64,000 nucleotides of DNA, from positions 186,036-250,035 of the forward strand of contig NZ_JPME01000010.1 of the NCBI RefSeq assembly GCF_000732605.1, read 5' to 3'. Below are positions 34,265 through 41,089 of this stretch, in pieces; position 1 is the stretch's first letter, and the number at the start of each line of letters is the position of its first letter. The stretch is from Lacrimispora celerecrescens. GTDB taxonomy: Bacteria > Bacillota > Clostridia > Lachnospirales > Lachnospiraceae. The notes under the pieces are model-generated. The model saw only the letters and a list, made by a program, of their open reading frames with translations, did not search any database and was not told the DNA's origin. The position numbers were made by a program, and so were the translations under genes.

Positions 34265-35133
34265 CTATATTTCGACTTCCGTTATGTTTAAATTCATCGC
34301 TCTCCCTCCGACCTTAACTTCAAAAATTTTATTTTCCTTTATAGCCAAAGACACTCGGATTTCAGATGGCCTTTTCATAGAATAACCTTGTTCAAAAAAA
34401 ATGTGTGAAGCTTGCTCCTCGTTGATTTTTCCAAAGTGGTACAAATAACACCCAAGTGCACCACTTGATGTTCCCGTGGCAGATTCCTCCGGGATACCAT
34501 ATAAGGGAGCAAAGTTTCTACAATAAGCATTAGCACCATGTAATGATTTCAAAGAAAAAACATGGTATCCAACAGCATTGTACTTCTGGCTGATTTCTTT
34601 TACTTTTTCCATATCCGGTCTGATCGCATCTAAAATCTCAATGTTTCTTACAGGAACCATAATATCCCGAAGCCCTGATGATACAACTTGAACCAATAAG
34701 TCTTCTGTAATTTGGGAAGTACTGATGTTCAAGGAATCTGCCACTTCATTTTTATCTATAACTTCCGAAAATACAGGAATGGATTGATCCATCATAACGA
34801 AATTATCGTTATGAATTTCAATGCCAAGTATTCCTGCTCTGGTTTCTTGCTTATACTTACCTTGTTTTAACAAATTTAGACTTGACATAGCATAGAAGGT
34901 AGCAATCGTAGCATGACCACATAAGTCTACCTCCTCATTCGGTGTAAAGAATCTCACTTTAAAATCTGCCGCGTTTGATTGTAATACAAAAGCAGTTTCA
35001 CTGAATCCAAGAACAGCAGAAATCTTTCTCATTTCTTCCTCAGATAATGAATCTGCATTCATAACAACACCTGCTGGATTTCCGCCTTCTTTTGTTTTAG
35101 CGAAAGAATTTATGTGTATACGTTTATTTTCAT
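34265..35133 (-). CDS. PhzF family protein, frameshifted near its start
   Basis: The protein has the PhzF isomerase fold signatures: NSFAKTKEGGNPAGVV, FSETAFVL, FFTPNEEVDLCGHATIATF and GIPEESATGTSSGALGCYL. The expected family start, ATG at 35133 encoding MKINVYT, is present but one nucleotide out of frame with NSFAKT; inserting one base near 35112 would restore the usual start. As it stands, the long frame can only begin at a GTG at 35158 with no ribosome site. PhzF relatives catalyse isomerisation or epimerisation of small metabolites; the substrate here is unknown. It is either a sequencing error or a recently inactivated gene. Its stop directly joins the transporter remnant. Confidence 0.75.
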
Positions 35134-35302
35134 ATATTTCCAGACCCCAATCCTTCACTTAAGAATAAACTAACAATAAAAACAATTGCATTAGAACATA
35201 GTATGATTAATTCGGCGATAACTTCATATGCCTTGAGTGTGCAATAATGATGCCGTATGTATCTGTTAACCCTTTGCGGCAGGATATTACCTCCAAAAAT
35301 CT

Positions 35303-35838
35303 TCACTGATCGATCAGCAGAAAAATAGGATTTGCTTCTGCATCTGGAAACTTGTGCCGCCATTCTTTTTCATAATACTTGCTTTCATCATCCAGTTTCT
35401 TAGCTTTTTCAAAGGAGGTTGCAACTTCTTTTACAAAACCAAGAAATTCTACATTTGTTTCAAAATCGATACGATATGTTTCTTCTTTCTCAAGATGTTT
35501 TCTATCTTTTGGAATTGTTTGCGATTCGTATTGTTAATATTTATTGTTTCATTTTGTCTTTCTAATTTCCAAATATATGTACCAGGCTCATCATCCAAAG
35601 ATATCCAGTTTGTTTTTGATTTATCACCCGAATTAAAATCATTTACTGCTTTGAGAGTTCAAAAGGAGCATCATGACCGAGATAATTAGACACAGTGATA
35701 TATATGGTTTTCGCTCTATTCACTAATAGTACATCAAACCATCCAATAAATCTTTTGTGAAATCACATCCATAAGCTGAGTTATTTTTAAAAGTAAGATT
35801 ATTAAATTGCACAAACTTGAATTCTACCGCTCATAATA
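35303..35838 (-). pseudogene. Decayed gene of unknown function
   Basis: Three overlapping frames on the minus strand each carry convincing protein in turn: FNNLTFKNNSAYGCDFTKDL, then VLLVNRAKTIYITVSNYLGH, then AVNDFNSGDKSKTNWISLDD, then SQTIPKDRKHLEKEETYRID continuing through FLGFVKEVATSFEKAKKLDD to FLLIDQ and a stop. At least three single-base frameshifts are needed to join them, giving an ancestral protein of about 180 residues with no signal peptide. The family is not recognised. A ribosome-site-like GAGG precedes the likely start near 35838. It lies between yaaA and phzF on the same strand. Confidence 0.65.
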
Positions 35839-35848
35839 ACCTCTCGCC

Positions 35849-36589
35849 TCACATTATGAATACGTATTTTGAGTAGCTAGAAAGCTCCTTGCTATAAGCA
35901 AATCCTAGCTCCTTGAAATCCTTGATACCATTCGGATCAGAAATATTATTCTCTGCCATGAACCGCACCATATCACCGCGAGCCATTTTCGATATTGTTC
36001 CCTTTTGCTTCACTTTCCCTTCCACTAGCTCACCAAACTCAATCGTAATAAATCGATCCTTCGGTGTGATATATTTCTCGATGCATTGTGAGTATTCCTT
36101 CGAAGCCAAGTTAATGATAATTCTGTCATCGTCCACTAGACTATGATACAACCGGTCTCCCCAGAAATCATATAAATCTTTACAATCATTCACGGTTAGC
36201 TTCGCCTGCATTTCTAGTCGATATGGCGTTACCCCATCAAAGGGCCTGAGTACTCCATAGAAGCCTGACAGAATCCGCAAATGATCTGATATGTACGAAA
36301 GTGCCCTAGTTGTAAGCACTTTCGGAGCCATATGCTGATACTGCAAGCCCTCATATGCTATTACTGCCGGTGTCAGTCTACGCATCAAATCCATATCTTT
36401 GTAGCGCTTATAGTTTAATTCTGCCAATTTATCATTGCATTTCCACAAAGCTTTTCCCTCTGATAAGGACAAGGACTGCATTTTATGCATCAATATTTTA
36501 GCATCATTAATAAATCCGGGCATTTCGGTAACCTCAATGGAATCCGTATCCTCATTCATCTTCTTTGCCGGAGAAATTATAATCTTCAT
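35849..36589 (-). CDS. yaaA: YaaA/DUF328 family peroxide-stress protein
   Basis: This 246-residue protein begins MKIIISPAKKMNEDTDSIEV and contains ILSGFYGVLRPFDGVTPYRL, the hallmarks of the YaaA family. E. coli YaaA lowers free iron during peroxide stress (family knowledge). The gene is followed on the same strand by nothing intact and preceded by bcp with a three-base gap, so the two oxidative-stress genes probably share a transcript. Length and motifs are normal. Confidence 0.92.
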   Translation of the reverse strand: MKIIISPAKKMNEDTDSIEVTEMPGFINDAKILMHKMQSLSLSEGKALWKCNDKLAELNYKRYKDMDLMRRLTPAVIAYEGLQYQHMAPKVLTTRALSYISDHLRILSGFYGVLRPFDGVTPYRLEMQAKLTVNDCKDLYDFWGDRLYHSLVDDDRIIINLASKEYSQCIEKYITPKDRFITIEFGELVEGKVKQKGTISKMARGDMVRFMAENNISDPNGIKDFKELGFAYSKELSSYSKYVFIM

Positions 36590-36592
36590 ATC

Positions 36593-37045
36593 CTAAAACA
36601 GCGCCAGCATTTGTGCTGGATTCTCCTCTGCCTTCACTTTACTAAAGGCTTTTACAATTACCCCATCTTCATCGATGAGATATGTGGTTCGAACCACTCC
36701 CATGCTAACCTTACCATAATTCATTTTTTCCTGCCAGACATCATATGCCTGAATACAGGTAAGATCCGTATTAGAAAGCAATGTAAATGGTAGTCCATAC
36801 TTTTCCTCGAATTTTTTATGAGATGCCACACTGTCCTTACTCACCCCAAGAACCACAGCTCCCTTTTCTTGAAACTGCGGATACAACTCTCCAAAGTTGC
36901 AAGCCTGCTTGGTGCAGCCCGGAGTATTGTCCTTTGGATAGAAATATAAAATAACCTTCTTACCCTTGTACTCCTCCAACGTGTGCATCAATCCATTTTG
37001 GTCCGGCAATGAAAATGCTGGTGCTTTTGTTCCTGTCTCTAACAT
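36593..37045 (-). CDS. bcp: Thioredoxin-dependent thiol peroxidase (Bcp/PrxQ)
   Basis: This 150-residue peroxiredoxin has YFYPKDNTPGCTKQAC: the peroxidatic Cys is in PGCT and the resolving Cys lies five residues on, as in the Bcp/PrxQ group. It reduces hydrogen peroxide and organic hydroperoxides with thioredoxin. It lies three bases upstream of yaaA, which also acts in peroxide defence. The start has a GGAGG site. Confidence 0.95.
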   Translation of the reverse strand: MLETGTKAPAFSLPDQNGLMHTLEEYKGKKVILYFYPKDNTPGCTKQACNFGELYPQFQEKGAVVLGVSKDSVASHKKFEEKYGLPFTLLSNTDLTCIQAYDVWQEKMNYGKVSMGVVRTTYLIDEDGVIVKAFSKVKAEENPAQMLALF

Positions 37046-37143
37046 GATCTGACCTCCTGATTCTTATGATAAGCATAAAATCCTTTTATTCCGCTTTTCT
37101 AGTATTTATTTCACTATTACAACTTCCATCATTGCCTATACTT

Positions 37144-37554
37144 CTATATCACTATGCCATCGCAGTGGTCGATTTCATGTTGTATAATCTGTGCAATCCA
37201 TCCGGAAAACTTCTGGCACTGTTTATTGAAATTCATATCCTGAAACTCCACCTCGATATCCTTATATCTGGTGGTCTTGCGAACTCCAATCAAAGAAAGA
37301 CAGCCTTCCTCCGTCTCGTACGCACCAGACTTCTTTACAATCACTGGATTAATCATAGCAACATTAGCAAAACCCATACTCACTGCTATTATTCTCTTCT
37401 TGACACCAATCATGTTAGCCGCCATTCCTACACAGCCTGCTTCATTCGCTTTTAAAGTATCAAGTAAATCCTGAACCACCTGCTTGTCCGCTACCGTTGC
37501 CGGTTCTGACTTCTGATTCAGGAAAACGACATCCTTCATTACTGGTCTAATCAT
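37144..37554 (-). CDS. def: Peptide deformylase
   Basis: This 136-residue deformylase has the three family motifs: GCVGMAANMIG (altered from the usual GLAAPQ), EEGCLSL with the metal-binding Cys, and HEIDHCDG with both metal-binding His and the catalytic Glu. It removes the formyl group from nascent proteins. It is shorter than standard deformylases and belongs to a compact form often found as an extra copy. No close operon partner: bcp lies about 100 bases downstream on the same strand. Confidence 0.9.
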   Translation of the reverse strand: MIRPVMKDVVFLNQKSEPATVADKQVVQDLLDTLKANEAGCVGMAANMIGVKKRIIAVSMGFANVAMINPVIVKKSGAYETEEGCLSLIGVRKTTRYKDIEVEFQDMNFNKQCQKFSGWIAQIIQHEIDHCDGIVI

Positions 37555-37728
37555 TACAAACCTTCTTTCATTTGCTCAAGATAGTTGTATTTCAGAGCAT
37601 TCTTCTCACAAGACATTAACGTATATTTACCCTACGGTACAATTTCGCTAATGCCTATCTTTATTTACTGTATTATTTACTAATCCGTTTTATATCTCAA
37701 ATTGGCATAACTTTTCTGTACTTCTTCC
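37555..37728. other. Intergenic, upstream of peptide deformylase
   Basis: AT-rich sequence with no open frame that can be supported. It joins directly to an RNA-methyltransferase-like tail at 37729. Confidence 0.5.
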
Positions 37729-37825
37729 TCAGGCTTTCTGCAACAGAGTTATTACCTCAACATGTGTTGATGCTGTAATACAGATTCTTAAAAAACGCAA
37801 TTTGCCCTTGTCGTAGACATTATAT
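37729..37825 (-). pseudogene. Orphan C-terminal tail resembling an RNA uridine methyltransferase
   Basis: About 30 codons read DKGKLRFLRICITASTHVEV followed by ITLLQKA and a stop. The ending THVEVITLL resembles the C-terminus of TrmA/RlmD-type methyltransferases (HVExVxLL). No upstream part of such a gene is present. A similar orphan tail occurs at 45872. Confidence 0.4.
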
Positions 37826-37884
37826 CGACTAATACTTATAGAAAAAAAGGTACCCGTTGCAGCCTTGAGCTTTTCTACTTGCAT

Positions 37885-38067
37885 TTACTTATTGCCCCAA
37901 TGGGTTACCAACCAATTTATTGACTCCTGCAAAGATGCAACTGTTTTTGTTTCAATCACACATCTGCAATGTTTGCGCCTGGCAATATTAAGCTTTTCAA
38001 GTAAATTAATAGTTCCATCACCGAGAATTAGGTGATAATTTTTCTGTATTACTGATAGTTCTCCCAT
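37885..38067 (-). CDS. Short ORF overlapping the ABC-F stop, possible gene remnant
   Basis: A 60-residue frame starts at an ATG 19 bases inside the ABC-F gene and reads through LILGDGTINLLEKLNIARRK to LQESINWLVTHWGNK. Its end resembles the C-terminal helix of sugar-phosphate isomerase/epimerase-like TIM barrels, but this is a weak impression. It may be a remnant fused behind the ABC-F gene or not translated at all. Confidence 0.3.
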   Translation of the reverse strand: MGELSVIQKNYHLILGDGTINLLEKLNIARRKHCRCVIETKTVASLQESINWLVTHWGNK

Positions 38068-40121
38068 TTATCATAAGCGAAGTCCAGTTCTTTTTCCATA
38101 GTTTCTTTTTTTAAGAATAGTTCCTGTAAATATTCGAAATTGGAATTATTATTATTTATCTCTTGTTCCAATGCTTTTAATGCAGCTTCTATGGCTGCAA
38201 TCTCATTCTCAAGAATATCTAACTTTTGCGTATTCAATTTCCTGGATTTGTTATCCGTTCTGCTGTATTGATTCATTTCTACCCCAATGGAAGGCTTCTT
38301 TTCATATGGCTCTTGGGGCTGTTCCTTCTTATAATGCTTATCATCTTCATAAACCTTTAACAGGTTGCTTAGACCTCTAGCCTTTTCGTTTGACTGATCC
38401 TCAAATTTTCCCGCCTTTTGCAATTCTTCCTGATAATACGTATAATCTCCCGGATAAGTAATAAGATGGTTATTTTCAAATGACATGATTTTACCTGCAA
38501 CTTTATTTATAAAATACCGGTCATGGGATACAAATAACAGGGTTCCTTCAAATGCGGTTAAAGTTTCCTCCAGCACTTCCCTGGAATCAATATCCAAGTG
38601 ATTGGTAGGCTCATCCAGAATCATAAAATTCACTTTTTCAAAGGTTAAAGAACATAACCTTAACCGGCTCTTCTCCCCACCGGATAAGAATCTTATTTTC
38701 TTATGGACATCGTCTTTAAAGAATAATACTCTTGCTAGCTGGTTTCTGGCAGCTTCATAAGTAATATTGTGAAAACCAGAAAAGTACTCAAGTATGGTCT
38801 GGTCTTCATCTTCAAAAACAACCTGTTGAGGGAGATAACCGATTTTAACCTGAGCACCAATTTTTACCGTACCGTAATCTGGTTTTAATTCTCCTAATAT
38901 CAGCTTAAGCAGGGTAGATTTGCCGCAGCCGTTTCTCCCGATAATGCAGGCACTATCCTGATAATAAACTTTCATATCAATGTCTTTTAGTAATACCGTA
39001 TCCCCAAAACTTTTACTTAAGTGTTTGGTTTCTAATACCATTTTTCCGGAACGGTTTGTGCTATCCTGATTAAGGCGAACCTTCCTGCCTTCAAGGACCG
39101 GTTTATCCAATACTTCAATCTTTTCCAGACGTTTTTCCAATTCCTTTGCCCGTTTAAACATCGTTTCACTGTCTCTCATATTTCCCCAGATACGGTAACG
39201 CTCAATCTGTTTCTCCATCTGTTCGATCTTTTTCTGCTGGTTGATATAATTCCTATAGTCAATTAAGAACCGTCTCTCTTTTTCCAGTACATAATAACTA
39301 TAATTCCCCATGTAAATATTAGCTCGGCTAAACTCTAACTCCACGATTTTCATGGCAACATTATCCAGAAAATATCTGTCATGGGATATAATTAGAACAG
39401 AACCTTTATACTCCTTTAAAAAGCCCTCCAGCCATTCTGTGGTTTCTAAGTCCAGATGGTTGGTAGGTTCGTCAAGAAGCAGAATATCTGGCTCCTCAAG
39501 AAGTATCTTCGCCAAAATCACTCTGGTTTTTTCTCCGCCGCTTAAACTGTGAAATGGCAGTTGCTTTAAAATATCATTAATTTTAAGTCCCTCTGTAATC
39601 TTATTAATCTTCGTTTCCAGCTCATATCCTCCAGCTATCTCATACTCCTCTGTGAGCCGTCCGTAACTTAACAGTGCTTTTTCAAGCTTCTCACCCGAAG
39701 AAGTCTGTAACACCCCTTCAAGTTCTGATAACCGTCTCTTCAAATCAAAGACTTTTTGAAAAGCCATGCGGATTACATCAATCGCTTTGGTATCCTCACT
39801 GTAAACAGGTATCTGATTTAAATACCCTACCTTAATCCCTTTACGAAGATTTACCTCTCCTGCCTGATAATCTTCTGAAACCTCCTCCCCATACGAAGCT
39901 TCCCCAACCTGCACTTGCCCGGTATCCGCAAACCACCCTTGTAAATTTAAGTTACTTTCCTTAAACCTGCCCATAATAATCTTCATAATTGTAGTTTTCC
40001 CACACCCATTCTTACCAATTAAACCAATCCTCTCCCCAGTTTTCACCTCAAAGCATATCGTTTCAAATATCTTGTTCGCTCCATAAAATTTCGTTAAATT
40101 ATTAATACTTAATTCTATCAT
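38049..40121 (-). CDS. ABC-F family ATPase (ribosome-associated, possible antibiotic-protection type)
   Basis: This 690-residue protein has two ABC cassettes and no membrane segment. Cassette one has GKNGCGKTT, LSGGEKTRV and LLLDEPTNHLD; cassette two has GRNGCGKST, LSGGEKSRL and MILDEPTNHLD. An ~80-residue charged linker and a coiled-coil C-terminal tail complete the ABC-F layout. These proteins act on the ribosomal E site, some protecting against antibiotics. The ~300-base leader with its own promoter, a 43-codon ORF and an intrinsic terminator just before the start strongly suggests drug-inducible attenuation, as known for Vga/Lsa/VmlR-type genes. Which drug, if any, cannot be told. A serine recombinase remnant lies upstream. 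Confidence 0.88.
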   Translation of the reverse strand: MIELSINNLTKFYGANKIFETICFEVKTGERIGLIGKNGCGKTTIMKIIMGRFKESNLNLQGWFADTGQVQVGEASYGEEVSEDYQAGEVNLRKGIKVGYLNQIPVYSEDTKAIDVIRMAFQKVFDLKRRLSELEGVLQTSSGEKLEKALLSYGRLTEEYEIAGGYELETKINKITEGLKINDILKQLPFHSLSGGEKTRVILAKILLEEPDILLLDEPTNHLDLETTEWLEGFLKEYKGSVLIISHDRYFLDNVAMKIVELEFSRANIYMGNYSYYVLEKERRFLIDYRNYINQQKKIEQMEKQIERYRIWGNMRDSETMFKRAKELEKRLEKIEVLDKPVLEGRKVRLNQDSTNRSGKMVLETKHLSKSFGDTVLLKDIDMKVYYQDSACIIGRNGCGKSTLLKLILGELKPDYGTVKIGAQVKIGYLPQQVVFEDEDQTILEYFSGFHNITYEAARNQLARVLFFKDDVHKKIRFLSGGEKSRLRLCSLTFEKVNFMILDEPTNHLDIDSREVLEETLTAFEGTLLFVSHDRYFINKVAGKIMSFENNHLITYPGDYTYYQEELQKAGKFEDQSNEKARGLSNLLKVYEDDKHYKKEQPQEPYEKKPSIGVEMNQYSRTDNKSRKLNTQKLDILENEIAAIEAALKALEQEINNNNSNFEYLQELFLKKETMEKELDFAYDKWENYQ

Positions 40122-40183
40122 GATTCTACCTGACCTTTCTTATAATTAAACTCTGACTTTACCCTTTACTTAAAAATGAACGC

Positions 40184-40213
40184 AAAAAACCCAAAGCCAA
40201 TAAGCTTTGGGTT
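40184..40213 (-). promoter_or_regulatory. Intrinsic terminator/attenuator in the ABC-F leader
   Basis: AACCCAAAGC (40188-40197) pairs with 40204-40213 over ten bases with a six-base loop. On the minus strand it is followed by TTTTTTG, 60-70 bases before the ABC-F start. It lies inside the leader transcript, between the leader ORF and the main gene, so it can act as an attenuator. Confidence 0.8.
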
Positions 40214-40247
40214 GCTAATTTTATTATCACCGTAATAACAAATGATA

Positions 40248-40379
40248 TTAATCTGAATACTCCAAAAACCTTATATGGTTAAATTTGAATCTATTAAATT
40301 TGGACGCACTTCTAGCCTTAACTTGAAATATTGCGATCATAATAGATTCTAATTTTACCCATTTAAGTATCGAGTTCAT
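40248..40379 (-). CDS. Leader peptide upstream of the ABC-F gene
   Basis: A 43-codon ORF starts MNSILKWVKLESIMIAIFQV and ends FLEYSD. AGGAAAGG lies about 11 bases upstream, and the ORF sits between the leader promoter and the attenuator hairpin. The basic, Phe/Ile/Lys-rich sequence has no other family resemblance. Ribosome stalling on it by an antibiotic would be expected to change RNA folding and release the terminator. Function is inferred from position. Confidence 0.6.
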   Translation of the reverse strand: MNSILKWVKLESIMIAIFQVKARSASKFNRFKFNHIRFLEYSD

Positions 40380-40423
40380 ATTTGTTATTACCTTTCCTAG
40401 TTTAAAGATACTATATTTCCTTT

Positions 40424-40452
40424 ATAATAAGCGAAAAAACATATCCCGTCAA
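40424..40452 (-). promoter_or_regulatory. Promoter of the ABC-F leader
   Basis: On the minus strand TTGACG (40452-40447) and TATTAT (40429-40424) are 17 bases apart. Transcription would start about 300 bases before the ABC-F gene and include the leader ORF and the attenuator. Confidence 0.8.
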
Positions 40453-40693
40453 GGTGTTTTTCTGGTTTTTTCTGTTCTATACATGGGGGGCAATATATGG
40501 TATTAATAAAATAAATATAAAGCAAAAGTGTATTAAGATACTCCATATTCCTCCTCGCTTAATTCCCCAATGACTCACCGTGATACTATTTCTGTTGTTT
40601 GAACTTACCATTCCGAGTTTGAAATTAATAAACGGAATACTATAATCTTGAATAGCCAAGATGAAAAGAGAATATGTCACTTCGAATTTATAA

Positions 40694-40882
40694 TTAGAAG
40701 TTCACCGGTGCTTCCATGGTATCAATGTTATCTTTCTCAAAAATAATACGGATTTGCCGTTCTTTAAGCTCACAAATATAAATCTGATAGGCAGCTACCT
40801 TGAGTTGTTTTTGCTCCACTCGTATGCGCTTGTCATGCTTTTCTGTTGGTGGAATATTTGTGATTTCTTTTTAATCTATCAT
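40694..40882 (-). pseudogene. Serine recombinase remnant with internal deletion
   Basis: After a good ribosome site (AAAGGAGGC) and ATG at 40882 the frame stops at codon 4. It then reads EITNIPPTEKHDKRIRVEQK and QLKVAAY, the usual opening of large serine recombinases of integrative elements (normally followed by CRVST). The sequence then jumps to RQIRIIFEKDNIDTME, which resembles a later part of the same catalytic domain, and stops. Most of the resolvase domain and all of the DNA-binding part are missing. It is a scar of an integrative mobile element upstream of the ABC-F gene. Confidence 0.65.
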
Positions 40883-41089
40883 CTAAATATGCCTCCTTTA
40901 AGATATACCTTCAATTTTAACTGACAGTTCTTAAAGGAGGCAATATAGATTGAAATTAAGGAGCAAAACCTATAGTAATACTCCTCCCATTAATGGAATA
41001 TCTGTAGTCAGGCACTACCCACGCATTCCGATGGTGTATTGTAAACATTAGGCGATCTTATAAACAGTCTATCACAATTTGTAGATACT

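Noticed and set aside
35354-35689. 111-residue plus-strand frame
   Set aside because: It is antisense to the stitched decayed gene at 35303-35838, which gives the better protein sequence.
40397-40546. 49-codon minus-strand ORF with a GGAGGA site (MEYLNTLLLYIYFIN...)
   Set aside because: It covers the promoter of the ABC-F leader, so it is not part of that leader transcript. It could be a relic of an older leader, but nothing supports its expression.
40477-40680. 67-residue hydrophobic minus-strand frame
   Set aside because: GTG start without ribosome site, no family resemblance, and it lies between a recombinase remnant and a promoter.
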